The notes beneath the pieces were generated by a model. That model had not been told where the DNA came from and ran no database searches. It worked only from the letters and a program-made list of their open reading frames with translations. From NCBI GenBank assembly GCA_000787465.1, contig JSYX01000222.1, forward strand, positions 1 through 50,529: a stretch of 50,529 nucleotides of DNA, read 5' to 3'. The stretch comes from Thermomucor indicae-seudaticae. Lineage: Eukaryota > Mucoromycota > Mucoromycetes > Mucorales > Lichtheimiaceae. Position 1 is the first letter of the stretch; the number at the start of each line of letters is the position of its first letter. The position numbers and the translations under genes are program-made. This document shows positions 9,858-20,082 of the stretch, piece by piece.

Positions 9858-11851
9858 TTACAGTTTCTTCGGTAGAGCGATCTTCCAAGTCTCCTTATCA
9901 GTGTTTTTCGGTGATATCGGTGGTGACATGGGTGCTTCGGCCCCCTTTTTATCTGCCAAGAACGGATTGGCCGTCAGATTTCTGTTACGTTCTGCTTCTT
10001 GTTCTTCGATCTGTAGTCGTTCTGCCAAGTCCTTATCCTGTTGTATCTGTTGAAACTGCTGCCAAAGTCTCTGAAGCTCTTCCTCTGAAACTTCTGGTAA
10101 ATCGTCCCCTTCTTGCTCGTCGTCTGCACTGGAGGAGGACAAGTCATGTTCTTCTTCATTGAATCGACTGCACACAGTCATCATTGAAGCACGGTCAACG
10201 TCATCCTCTGCCTCCTCGTCAGCAGGGAAATAATCTGAAGTATTGCTAAGCAAGTGGCTCTGAGGCGTGCTGACATCGTTTCTCCACGCCCGCGTCATCA
10301 AGTCGCGCCATTCAGCCATAATAGATTCATCTTGTAGCATAGCTTCTTCTGTTTCCTTGTCCTCCTCAGACAGAAGATTCATCATTTCTTCCTCTTCTAC
10401 TATTGCTATCTCTTCTTGTTCTTGATGGCTTGTGCGCAGAGCCTGCAGTAGCATTACCCAAATGGTAGCAAAACTACCAAAGAAGAGACTTGTGTAAATC
10501 ATATTGCGCACCGTGAGTAGCCGATATATCGCATAACTGCTTCCCAGCAAGGCCAAGGCGTGCACCAGCCGCAAGACAATTCGTCTGGATTTAGAGCTTT
10601 GGATCGTACTCAAGAGGGGCTGCGGTGTCACCTTATTAACAGGTGACATGGCACGTCTTGGCGTGGGCGCATTGTCCACCTTTTCTGTTGTTACTGGGAT
10701 CGAGGCAGGTGTCTTGACGTCTGTTCCTGAGTCAATGCACTGATCCTTAGGTTGCTTGTGAACACTCTTCATATCCAGAGGTGGCACGTTATGTCTATCG
10801 GGCGTGACAAAGCAATCCGGCAAGGCCGGTACAGGTGGAGGAACGTCAGGCTGCTGCCCTGGCCGCAATATCTGCATTGTAAACAGAGCCTGAAACTCGA
10901 TCAGAAATTCAATCACACGCTGAGATATCTTGTACTGGACAGCCGAGTTATGTGAAGGATGGGACAATATGGCAGGACAAAATACAGCAGCCAGGTTACA
11001 GACATCCATTCGAGTGTCGGCTGCATGGCGTGCAAACAAGTTGAGTAGATCAAGAAGATAGAGCAGTAGTTGTTGATGCGGCAGAGGCAACTGCTGGATC
11101 AACTCCTGAAATGCATGAATACGCTCCTCGGTCGAACTGTACGATTTGTCGTCTATGTCAGAAGGCAGCAAGTGTATGAGTCACTCTGAACACCAAACGA
11201 GCCGTCTTTACTCAACTTACTCATAACATCACGAAAAGCCTTGTAGTACTTGTGAGGTATAACGGGATCCGGGAGCTGATTCAGAAACCGGCGCATCAAG
11301 GTGGCTGCGTCGTGTACTGTGCTTTCTGTCCAATCGGCCTTGATGCCATATCCCTGGGACGGTTCATTAAATATCTGCTGCAGGGCATTGACTCGTTTGC
11401 TGCTCCCAGACAATCGGAAGATTCCCTCGGTATGCAACGCTGCCCAAGAAAAAGAGAAGAACCAGTATGAATAGCGACCTCTGTCATTTGCTTATGTGAT
11501 GAGGCTTACCGTTCTTCTTTAGGTAAAGTCCCGTCTTGGCTACTACGATCGGAACTGCCCCGGCTCGGCGATATAGCGCACCACTTTCATCTTGGTAGCC
11601 GACAGGATAATACGCATACTCAATCGATTCCATGAGCGGAACACCAAATACAGCTATATGCGCCCATCAAAGGAAGCTTACCAAATCAGTCCTCAGCCAC
11701 GAACGTGTCTTTCAGCATTCAACTTACCACCCGACTCCTTTGCAGGCCCTGCTCCCTGGACCGAGCGACTATTACTGCCCATTTTGCGCTTGAGCCAAGC
11801 ACTAAATGATCGTCTTTTGCTAAGCGTTCGATTGCGTGATAGCTTGGTCAT
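9858..11851 (-). CDS. RhoGAP domain protein with C-terminal membrane segment (4 exons)
   Basis: GTPase-activating protein for a Rho-family GTPase, Sac7/Bag7-like at its N-terminus. Start ATG 11851-11849 gives a basic region (SKRRSFSAWLKRKMG). Exon 2 has VFGVPLMESIEYA and IPIVVAK-like VPIVVAKTGLYLKKN. Exon 3 carries TEGIFRLSGSSKRV, whose Arg is the arginine finger, and LMRRFLNQLPDPVIP. Exon 4 has LPLPHQQLLLYLLDLL, NLAAVFCPAIL and a long C-terminus. Unusually, that C-terminus contains a hydrophobic stretch (about residues 330-375, ending in SLFFGSFATIWVMLLQAL), then an acidic coiled-coil-like tail (EEEEMMNLLSEEDKETEE and the segment after LPEVSEEELQRLW). About 580 residues. Such an anchor would hold the GAP on a membrane; that is inference. 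Confidence 0.9.
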
Positions 11852-11875
11852 TTCGTATAATAGAGGAAAGGGGGA

Positions 11876-11893
11876 CGAGAGAGAGAGAGAGAA
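11876..11893. repeat. GA dinucleotide tract upstream of RhoGAP
   Basis: A short run of GA repeats on the plus strand, within a purine-rich stretch of about 80 bp, is CT-rich on the RhoGAP coding strand. It lies just upstream of its ATG. Pyrimidine-rich tracts are common near fungal transcription starts. Confidence 0.6.
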
Positions 11894-12028
11894 AGAAGGG
11901 AACGGAAGAAAGAAACAAATAAATAAAGGCATCCAAGAGAGAGGGAAAAGGAACCACAATGTAGGTATCACACTGTTTAAGGCGGGGACCATGTCGAATA
12001 CAGAAAAGCATCGGCACATGACCATGGA

Positions 12029-12533
12029 TTGGTCGTTTCGAAAAGGAAAAGCCGAGGTCTCATATTGTGCCTCAAATCCGATCCGGATAACGCAGTTCAT
12101 CACAAACTGCTCGTATTACATAACTATACAGAGCCTGGCCAGCGTCCCTCATCAAAAGCATACAGTTATCTGATAAGTGGCAAAGACATCCGCCTCCATT
12201 TTGAGGTCAGGTTAGCAGTACATCGCGGCAATAACTATAAATTGGTTAGTGTTGGAGAGACATTGCCGCTTTAATTACACGGAAAGGTGATTGTTTATCC
12301 ACGTCAAGAACATTATTGAAGAGGATCAATATGAAAGTGTCTGCACGTACTCAATCGAGTTGAAGAACTTGACTTCGGTGGTAGAAGGTTTAGAAGTACA
12401 GGTCGCCTGTCCTTGCAGTGATACAACAGCAGTAACCTGTAGACGCATGTCGCAGACTTCTTTGAAGCTCGATACATGGCAAAACGAATATGATAAATTA
12501 CAAAGAATGATTAGTAGTTTATATTTACACTGA
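12029..12533 (+). CDS. Possible unrecognised gene (at least 2 exons, 5' end unresolved)
   Basis: I do not recognise this protein. Two open stretches in different frames join cleanly across one standard-size intron (donor GTTAGT at 12244, acceptor GTCAAG at 12308, 65 nt). The joined product runs through HHKLLVLHNYTEPGQRPSS, YLISGKDIRLHFEVRLAVHR and IIEEDQYESVCTYSIELKNL to DTWQNEYDKLQRMISSLYLH, with stop at 12531-12533. It has protein-like composition but no motif I can name. No ATG lies in the first frame, so an upstream exon is needed, and that exon would overlap the RhoGAP 5' region on the other strand. It could be a real short gene or chance open frames. Confidence 0.3.
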
Positions 12534-12754
12534 CAATGCTAAAAAAAATACACTGGTTTTTTTCTTTCTCAACGTCAGTGCTTCATAAACCAACTTCTTT
12601 TTACGCACAAAAAATTGTGCATGAAAAGAAGCTATTTCAACAGCGAAAATAAAAGATTTTTTTACAAAGGTTTCTGCACCAACTTGATCATTAAGAAAAT
12701 GCAAGAAAGGATGATATCAAGGTCTTTTGCTGCGCGATGTGTGATCCTCCCAAT

Positions 12755-13475
12755 TTAGATGAGGAGCTTTTCGATCTGGGTCTTGATCGAATAAATTTGT
12801 GGCTTCAAGTCAGAGGCTTCGTTCGTCGTCACAGAGGCCGCAATCACGGCACGGGAAACACCACATGCACGGCCCAACGCTGTCTTGGATGGCACAAACA
12901 CGTACGGCACATTCTTGTCTTCGCAAAGCAAGGGAAGATGCAACAGAATCTCCAAAGGCTCGGCGTCAGCTATAAAAGATAAAAAATAATGGTAAGTATG
13001 CACCGTCCGGACAATACCGAGTATAAAAAGGGCATCAACGTAATATACTGTCAGTAAGACTAATCATGTAAAGAATCCACGGACACGGCCTTTTCGCCAT
13101 TGTCAAGAAAAAAGGGCATGTTTATCATCACATATATAAAACATGATAACGAAAAAGGAGAATTTGACAGAAGACTTACCAGCCATGACAATGAATTCAG
13201 AAATACCACGGTTAAGCGTCTTCGTCGCTACAAGGGTGTAAAACCTTACTCAGTACCTTATTTATAGCCGTGAAATTTCATAGTGCCCTACCTTCATTGG
13301 CACCCTTCTTGAGCTGCTTGTAATGCGAAGCCTGTTGAACGAGATCCAAGATTGTGTTGGTCAAGCTCGCATCAGCAAGTGGGAAAGCCTTGGGGTTGGG
13401 AGCCGACTATAGATAGTGTTTTATATTAGAAGCGCGAACTCAAACACATTCAAACGATGACCGAGAACATACCAT
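12755..13475 (-). CDS. SNU13: SNU13 / 15.5K RNA-binding protein of U4 snRNP and box C/D snoRNPs (4 exons)
   Basis: Binds K-turn RNA in U4 snRNA and in box C/D snoRNAs, nucleating the tri-snRNP and C/D snoRNP in the nucleus and nucleolus. Exon 1 is only the ATG (13475-13473), followed by donor GTATGT. Exon 2 gives [20 protein letters not shown] and [17 protein letters not shown]; exon 3 [15 protein letters not shown]; exon 4 [55 protein letters not shown] and the end KLLI. About 127 residues, exactly the family size, with the L7Ae-type RNA-binding surface intact. Intron 3 (about 13190 down to 12975) is roughly 200 nt, three times the local norm, and contains a box C/D snoRNA candidate. Confidence 0.96.
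13046..13137 (-). ncRNA. Candidate box C/D snoRNA inside SNU13 intron 3
   Basis: On the minus strand a C box GTGATGA (13131-13125) is followed about 70 nt later by a D box CTGA (13054-13051), with A/U-rich flanks that could form a short terminal stem. The sequence just 5' of the D box (13065-13056) reads GATTAGTCTT. This is complementary over 10 nt to AAGACUAAUC, a strongly conserved segment of fungal 25S/28S rRNA (target recalled, not searched). By the D+5 rule the methylated base would be the A before C in that segment. An internal UGAUUA-like C' box is plausible; a D' box is not clear. The host intron is unusually long. Identity as a specific yeast or human homologue is inference. Confidence 0.7.
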
Positions 13476-14027
13476 TCTGTAGAAGCAACGAGACGAGTTA
13501 GAAAGGTAGAGAAACATAGGGTAGAACGGGCTTAAAAAATTTTTACTGCTCGCTTTGCTTTGGACTCCGCAAAGGGTAACGAAGTCCCCGCAACGACAAA
13601 GGGGCAAGCTTCCCACGCGTCAGCAGGACCCGCATGAACAAACGCCCCAGTACTATTTTGAATGATCCTTATGTGTGTGATGTGCAGCCCCAAACAGGAA
13701 GAGGCATTCTCAGGTACAAATAAGATCTGTTTTGCCGGTTTATCTACGGATCAACGCGGCTGGGGTTCTCGCTGCTGAACGTAAAAAGACTGCCATCAAA
13801 CTGTGCTTGATATACGCGTAAATTATATCAAGCCGCGTATTATTGGGCGTCATACTTTGATGATATTGCAAGTGGTTTTTCAGTTACATACTGAATGTTC
13901 ATTTCAATTGTAAAGGCACGAATTTGAACGGATTTAGTTATTCTAAAGATCAAACGTGTCTCCACAAGAAGGTTGCTTATCAGTTATCACAGTAGATTTT
14001 GGATGCCCAGTTGAATCTTTCGTGATG
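13476..14027. other. Intergenic between SNU13 and the rhodanese gene
   Basis: About 550 bp; no exon found. It contains the SNU13 promoter and the rhodanese 3' flank. A GC-rich patch around 13550-13640 precedes the SNU13 start. Confidence 0.45.
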
Positions 14028-15076
14028 TCATATATCCTTCAGGATAACGCTGTCGGGTTTATCTGCATACTCTGTCCAGCTGCCGTCGTAGACCGCAACG
14101 TTTTTGGCACCTGCTCGTTCCAAGGCAAAATAAAGGATCGAGGCAGTGATACCGCTACCTATTCTCAAGAGTGTCATTCCAACTGCCACACGTCTCCTGC
14201 TTCATTTTTTTATACGCACCGCAGCTATTTACAATCTCTTTGTTGAAATCCACACCTTTGGCGGCAAAGACATCCTTGAGCTTATCATCTGGCAAAAGTT
14301 GGCCGTCCTCAATGACCAAGTTGAATGGGACGCTAATGGATCCAGGCATGTGGCCAGAGCTCAATCCCGGGCGCGGTTCCGGGGCTTCTCCAGTGAACCG
14401 TGCCTCTGGTCGTGCATCCAGCACCTGTGCTGTGTCCGCCGCACCTTGCTGGACGCGACGTACGTTCGCCAGTACCGCAGCATAATCACGCACAAGCGAC
14501 TGACGGAGCGTAGGCACCTTGTACGTAACGGGTTCCACCTTGGTCTCCCCGCTTTCAACAGGTCGGCCTTCCTTGATCCATTTCGGCAATCCACCGTTCA
14601 ACACAGACACCTTTTCATGTCCAAACACCTTTTACTTCACTGTTTAGCATACTCATTTTCCCCTTTTCTCTTTTTCACATAATGGAGAGGAACCTTGAAT
14701 GTCCAATAAACACGAGCAGCAGAGAAGAAACCAGCAGAGTCATAGACCACCACTTGATCTTGCTCAGAAATACCAAGCTTGCCTAGCCTTCAAAGTTCAG
14801 TACCCTTTGACAACAAATACTTCTCAGATAGGTCTTTTTATTACCGACGGCGTCCGCAAACACTTGGGGTGTCGGAAGCATGTGGGGCAGGTCGACCGTG
14901 GTATCTTTGATGGCATCAATACCAAAGAACTGCGCGCCAGGGATATGTTGTTGCAAATACTCTTGGTACGGGTCACGATCCGGGTTTGGCATGTGCCATG
15001 AGCCATCAAGTACCTTGACCTGGTTCAGATTCGACGCGAGTTCTTGCGTCGAAACAAGACTGCCAAATGCCCTCAT
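14028..15076 (-). CDS. Thiosulfate/3-mercaptopyruvate sulfurtransferase, two rhodanese domains (4 exons)
   Basis: Transfers sulfane sulfur from thiosulfate or 3-mercaptopyruvate to an acceptor; the yeast homologue Tum1 also feeds tRNA thiolation. N-terminal inactive rhodanese domain: LVSTQELASNL, VLDGSWHMP, HIPGAQFFGID, VVVYDSAGFFSAARVYWTFK. C-terminal domain: GHEKVSVLNGGLPKWI, VLDARPEARFTGE, GHMPGSISVPFN and the active-site loop CGSGITAS, assembled across intron 3, where Cys is the sulfur carrier. CGSG-type loops favour 3-mercaptopyruvate in the family. It ends DGSWTEYADKPDSVILKDI with stop at 14030-14028. About 283 residues with no evident transit peptide. Introns are ordinary GT-AG. Confidence 0.93.
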
Positions 15077-15322
15077 GGCTTGACTGCCTGTTTAGTTGCA
15101 TTTCAGAAACAACATTCCAAGTAAAATGAATATCTCACTCATCAAATTTCGTGGAATTTGGGCAACGCGTCGAACAGTCTGTTGAAGAAACATCAAGGAG
15201 GTTGTTGTTACCCGATTACTCAGCCCAACACCGACGTTTTTATTATCATTCTGATTACTATTATATTAGAGTACTTTATCATATGCTATTTTCCGAACCG
15301 AACGAACTGCGGTCCGTTAGTG

Positions 15323-17152
15323 TCAGGAATGTTTGCTTAGGCGATACGTTGCTGGAGGATGTGTGCTCGTGGAAAGCATAGTGCCTGATTTTGACATCCT
15401 CGGCAGTGAAGGAGTTACAGAACGCGGTTCTGTAGTCCTGCTTGATTTAGAGTTGGTGAGTCGATCAAGTGCGGTAGGTGGAGATGGATAGGGGTTTCGT
15501 TCTGTTGTACTCTTATCCTGTGGCTGCTGGTTGATTGACTGTTGCTTCTGAAGCATCTTTTTTGCATTAATCATAACCCGAAGCGCACGCACTTGAAGCG
15601 CGGTCTGGCAGGTGAGCGCAGCTGTTTCGTAGACTATGCTGGCGGTAGAAATAGTAAGTATTTGGTGGAGTGCATGCGTCGCGAGTCGGATAAGACGGGG
15701 CATCGCATATTGATCAGCCATGATCAATAATCTTGAAAGTATACGTGGCTCGTATTGCTGAGCGGTCATTAGGTGGTCTGTGTAAATATACTGTAGAAAG
15801 GCGAGAGTTACTGCGTACGTCTCGGGGAAGGAAATTGTTTTGTATTTTGGCACGTTCTTCTCTTCAGCTCCGTTCACCAGTTTGTTGAAATATGGCCATC
15901 GCGAAGATAGAATGCTCGAATTGGCCGGTATCGTCTTTTTGTCTGCTGTAACAATTTCAACATCAGCGATGCTAGGTTCATTCAGCATACTCAGTCCCAA
16001 TTCTTGGGCAATCGGTGCACAGGTGGAAGGCGGATAAATGTATATTCCGAATGCTTCCATGTCTACGGCCGCGACATGATCGAAGTTGACTTGACGATGG
16101 TTGTAGTCTACCAGCATATCGCGATGTCGATGGCCGAAGACATAAAACTTTTGACCGCCTTCCGCAAGCACGCCTCGATTCCAGGAGCCGTTAGCGAAGA
16201 TGGAGCCTGTATCAATCCGAGTCCAGACGAGATTCGCAAGGTTCAGTGCCCAGATCTGGAAAGAGCGATGCGTTGGGGTTAAGAATGTTCCTGTCAATAT
16301 CATGTGATGACCAAGGAGATAGCTAGTGGGAAACCGCAGACCAGGCGGCAATGCAGTGCCGGACATGTCGGCTGAATAATCCCGGCAATCGGCCTGCCGC
16401 CGTTGGCCAGAGCGTGCAGGATCAAAAACCTGGAGATCACGGGTCAAGTCCGCAAAATTGTAATTTGAATAGACACAGACTGGCGGCATCTCTGGATCCT
16501 TTTCACGTCGCTTAAATACGGGACTGTTTGCGAGCGCCGGGTTTTTCCTCGACGGGCTGCAGGCAACGGATCGATAAGCGCCGTACTGCCCTTCGAGCGT
16601 GCATGACTGCACCCACGCAAATGCTTTAAGGTCCATCACATTAATGTCTTTGAGGTACTGGTTCGTCAGGTCTTGGCCTCCCATGATAATCAGCTTATCA
16701 TCTGCGGCGACCGATAAATGGGCGTACCGAGGTTGCGGCTTAAAGAGACTCGGAGCAATCTCAGGATATGTCCAAGTCAAAGTCTCCAGGTTAAGCAAGC
16801 ATATGTCGTCCAATGCACACAATTCTTGCGACAACCCCCGAATTGCATGGCCCATGCCACCGAATATAATCATATAATCCTTGTAGATATTAGCTGAATG
16901 GAAATAACGCGGTTGAGGTGCTGGTGTTGCAGACGGAGGCGGATCCGGGTGGCGTTTCCAGACGAACGTGGTGAGATCTAATATATAAAGATGATTCGTC
17001 ATTTGGCGAGACGAAGCCAGTCGTCCGCCAAAGACATACAAGTAATTCCCCTTGGCAACTGTTGATGCACCAACAAGTGGTGGCGGAATGTCACCAGTAC
17101 TTGGCCTAATTTCCGTGGTGAGCTCGGCGATGGACTGCACCCCTGGACTCAT
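15323..17152 (-). CDS. Kelch-repeat and BTB domain protein, Ral2/LZTR1-like (single exon)
   Basis: Kelch propeller in the N-terminal half and a BTB/POZ-BACK region in the C-terminal third, an order like fission yeast Ral2 (needed for Ras1 activation) and animal LZTR1. Kelch units are visible as NYLYVFGGRLASSRQMTNHL, DYMIIFGGMGHAIRG, DKLIIMGGQDLTNQYLKDIN and QKFYVFGHRHRD. The BTB segment runs from ADVEIVTADKKTIPANSSIL through SSRWPYFNKLVNG, FLQYIYTDHL and LLIMADQYAMPRL. The tail is low-complexity Ser/Thr/Pro. 609 residues. Intronless, which is unusual among its neighbours. Likely an adaptor, possibly for a cullin ligase or Ras regulation; function is inferred from architecture only. Confidence 0.85.
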   Translation of the reverse strand: MSPGVQSIAELTTEIRPSTGDIPPPLVGASTVAKGNYLYVFGGRLASSRQMTNHLYILDLTTFVWKRHPDPPPSATPAPQPRYFHSANIYKDYMIIFGGMGHAIRGLSQELCALDDICLLNLETLTWTYPEIAPSLFKPQPRYAHLSVAADDKLIIMGGQDLTNQYLKDINVMDLKAFAWVQSCTLEGQYGAYRSVACSPSRKNPALANSPVFKRREKDPEMPPVCVYSNYNFADLTRDLQVFDPARSGQRRQADCRDYSADMSGTALPPGLRFPTSYLLGHHMILTGTFLTPTHRSFQIWALNLANLVWTRIDTGSIFANGSWNRGVLAEGGQKFYVFGHRHRDMLVDYNHRQVNFDHVAAVDMEAFGIYIYPPSTCAPIAQELGLSMLNEPSIADVEIVTADKKTIPANSSILSSRWPYFNKLVNGAEEKNVPKYKTISFPETYAVTLAFLQYIYTDHLMTAQQYEPRILSRLLIMADQYAMPRLIRLATHALHQILTISTASIVYETAALTCQTALQVRALRVMINAKKMLQKQQSINQQPQDKSTTERNPYPSPPTALDRLTNSKSSRTTEPRSVTPSLPRMSKSGTMLSTSTHPPATYRLSKHS

Positions 17153-17653
17153 GGTTTCGGTGATTGTTGGTTATTTTCCAGCGAAAAAAGAGGAAGAGGA
17201 AAAGAGTCTCGGAGGCCAGACAACAGCCCGGCGCCGGTTTGTAAGGAGAAGTCGAGGAAACACCAAGACGAGGGGGGAGAAGAAAAGGGACAAGTAAGAT
17301 TTTTGGGACACACGAGACAATTGAACTCTGTTCCTGCGGGATTTGAGACCGCAATCTGTCCATGGCAAAACCATCGATTGATATCTATCACCTTCTACAT
17401 TCAGCGAAGCCTTCTCGCATACCATATGGTTCCCCAAGCTTGAATTTTCAAGGCAACAAGCGGGGATCAGGACACGGACTTTCTTCGCCTTGTATTACAA
17501 GGTGGCTCAACTTCCTTTCTTCACGGCATTCTGAGAGGTAACTCCCATCATGACGACACCACTACTGCTTGGACATGCCTGACACCAAAGTCACGTCACA
17601 TTGTCTATTTCGTGGGGTTGGCTCGTTACCAGGCTTTCTCTTTGTCCATCGCC
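17153..17653. other. Bidirectional promoter region, kelch-BTB and hydrolase genes
   Basis: About 500 bp between divergent starts. I see no exon. A purine-rich tract near 17180-17215 lies directly upstream of the kelch-BTB ATG. Confidence 0.45.
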
Positions 17654-18529
17654 ATGGTCGATTCTCTCGACATTTCCACGCATTGCTACAGTCTGAACGA
17701 CGACAGCAACTACAAACAATTGGACCTCTATATTCCCCCGGGGGCAAACCGTCAAACACCCTTGCTTGTGTTTATTCACGGTGGAGCGTGGCGCTCCGAA
17801 GACAAAGCGGACCATGCAGTCCTTGCCAAAGGCCTGGCGAACCGCGGATTCCCCGTCGCTACCACCAACTACAGGTAACTCCCCCCCCTAAAAAGCATGA
17901 CAAGGACGCAGTAGTAGAACCGTCTCTCTAAATTAGATACTGGCTTCAGACTGAGCATATGTGAGAAGCCTGACCTGCCGCCTGCTGTCCAACATCCGGC
18001 ACACATTCAGGACACATTAGAAGCAATCCAATATTTGTCAAAGACTCCTCCTTCCGACCGTTATGACCCAGCCCGCCTCTTCCTTATCGGCCATTCAGCA
18101 GGCGCTCATATTGCTACAAGTCTTGTTCTTGCGGACGCGTTTGCACCGGCGCGCGCAGTCGTACAAGGAGTTGTTGCTGCTGACGGCATCTACGATATCC
18201 CTCTGCTCCTGCACCATTTTCCAGATTACATCGCTTTCATTGAACAAGCGTTTGGCACAATGTCTTATGATGCCGCGTCGCCGGTCAACATGGTTCCCTC
18301 ACTGGAGTCGTTGGAGACAGCGGGTGGCGTACCGCCCATTTTGATCGTCCACAGTTTGGAAGATGAGCTCGTCGACCTAGCCCAATCCGAGGCATTGCTC
18401 AAACATTTAAAATCACTTGATGTTTATGTGGATTTGAACACTAAAGTCCAGGGCAAACACCATGAGATGGTCCATGGGGCTGACTTTGTCAATGCCATTG
18501 TGGATTTCGTCAACAAAGTTAGCAAATAA
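17654..18529 (+). CDS. Alpha/beta hydrolase, kynurenine formamidase-like (2 exons)
   Basis: Serine hydrolase of the esterase/formamidase group. The ATG at 17654 starts VDSLDISTHCYSLNDDSNYK. LLVFIHGGAWRSEDK carries the HGGAW oxyanion motif. The first intron's acceptor is CTTCAG before ACTGAGC, giving ATTNYRLSICEKPDLPPAVQ; using the nearer ATTAG puts a stop in frame. The nucleophile elbow is LIGHSAGAH (G-x-S-x-G). PPILIVHSLEDELVDLAQSE supplies the acid and KVQGKHHEMVHG the catalytic His. About 264 residues. HGGAW plus GHSAGAH fits Bna7-type kynurenine formamidase (tryptophan to NAD pathway), but related lipid esterases look alike, so substrate is uncertain. Confidence 0.82.
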
Positions 18530-18639
18530 AGGTTGTGTGTCGTCAGAGCAACTATTACAGTATGTTGTGGCTTTGTCGCCGATTGAATTGAACGAACGCG
18601 TTGCCGTTTCTGTGTCTCACCTTTTCCCGACAACTCGCA

Positions 18640-19379
18640 ATGCCAGGCAAAGACGAATTCTACGTCCGTTACTAGTACGGCTGATTACCGCCTTACGATT
18701 CACATTCTGGATGCTTACCTGTGTGAAATAGCTCAGGTCACCGTGGTCGGTACGGTCACGAATTCCTGGAATTCGAATTTTGCGCGGACGGTCGATGTCG
18801 ATATGCCAACAACTCCAACTACAGAAATGACAGTCTGATCAGAAAAGAAAGTACGTCTATTGCGCAAACATTGAAGCGAAGTTTCAATCGTACTGAGCGA
18901 CACTCTTTTAGTGACTGTCAGTCCTGCTGTACTGCAAGAGTTAAAGCGGATCATCGAAGACAGTGAAATCATGAAGTAAGACTAGCAGATCGAGCGATAT
19001 AAAATTATGTCCACATGCGACTAAATTATGATAATCCAGGGAAGACGATAGCCAGTGGCCGGTGAAGAACGTAGTTGGCAGCCAAGAGTTGGAAGTTCGT
19101 TTGGGCAATGAGCATATATCCTTCGAGGTACGTCGGAATCAGGGGTTCGTGGGTGTGCATAACGAAGCGTATGTAATGAATTTGCCTATCTGTAGACGTC
19201 AAAACTGGGTTCACTGGTGGAAGTTCAAGAGAGTAAAGATCCCGATGGCTTGCGTATATTCTACTATCTAGTTCAAGATTTGAAAGCATTTGTCTTTTCA
19301 CTTATTTCCTTGCACTTTAAGGTACGTCCAGTATAGAAAGATTGATTGACTGCAGACTAAACCTGTATCGGCACTGTAG
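18640..19379 (+). CDS. Mago nashi homologue, diverged (6 exons)
   Basis: Exon junction complex core subunit that pairs with Y14 in the nucleus. Start ATG 18640 gives [12 protein letters not shown], then across intron 1 [95 protein letters not shown] and FSLISLHFK. Five short GT-AG introns; about 145 residues, the family length. Two invariant places differ: the usual WPEPD block reads WPVKN, and the usual C-terminal IKPI reads TKPVSAL, encoded by a tiny last exon after acceptor CTGCAG. It may be the sole Mago or a paralogue. The surrounding fold is intact. Confidence 0.9.
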
Positions 19380-20082
19380 ATCAAACCAATTAGTTAAACT
19401 AATGTAGTATGGAATTAAAAGCATGAACACAAAACTGGTTTTTCTGGAAGTATTTGACCTAGTGGACCACTTTTGGATTTTTGGGCAAAATGTTGGCAGC
19501 GGGTTTGGATGCAAGAACAAACGTGAATAGACTTTGACTATGCTACTCAGAAACAGTTTGAGTTACTGGACAGATAGTATGCCACGTAAACGTCCAAAAT
19601 GGGTTATAGGCCAGAGCGCAAGCGCCCAAAGATAATGAATTTAATACCACGCATTGGTATGGAGCATTTTTTAAGCTTCTGTCCAAGTCTTCCCGTAGTG
19701 AGATGTGCAAGAGTCGACGTATTTGGTTTGATGCAACCGGGGATGCGAACACTTGTTACATGCAGTTGGTGCAGCAATTCATTATGCTTCCAAGATCGTG
19801 AGTATTTGAAATACGGTGAACATGTGCTCTTTTGTCTTGTTCGGAAGGGCTGTAGAACAATTCGTGACTACAGTGTCCTTTGGTCTTTCCGTACGATTAA
19901 CTAATAAAAATAAACTTGAGCATTCTCAACTGCACAGCATTCTTGCCTGTCCAAATATACCATTTTCTCAACACGGTGAGGATCAGCGTAACCTATTTAA
20001 TGTCTGGTCAAAAGGATACATATTTTATTAAGCGTTCTGTTAACGTATAGGACTTTGTATTGAGATATGCTATGGGACTGTA
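19380..20082. other. Intergenic between convergent Mago and HMG-box genes
   Basis: About 700 bp, AT-rich, long for a convergent gap here. Short open frames on both strands show no family pattern. No RNA gene or clear terminal repeats are visible. Confidence 0.4.

Noticed and set aside
15323..17152. Plus-strand open frames overlapping the kelch-BTB gene
   Set aside because: They are shadows of a 609-residue minus-strand frame with clear kelch and BTB motifs.
19540..20040. Decayed transposon between Mago and the HMG-box gene
   Set aside because: Only scattered short frames; no terminal repeats, target duplication or recognisable transposase residues.
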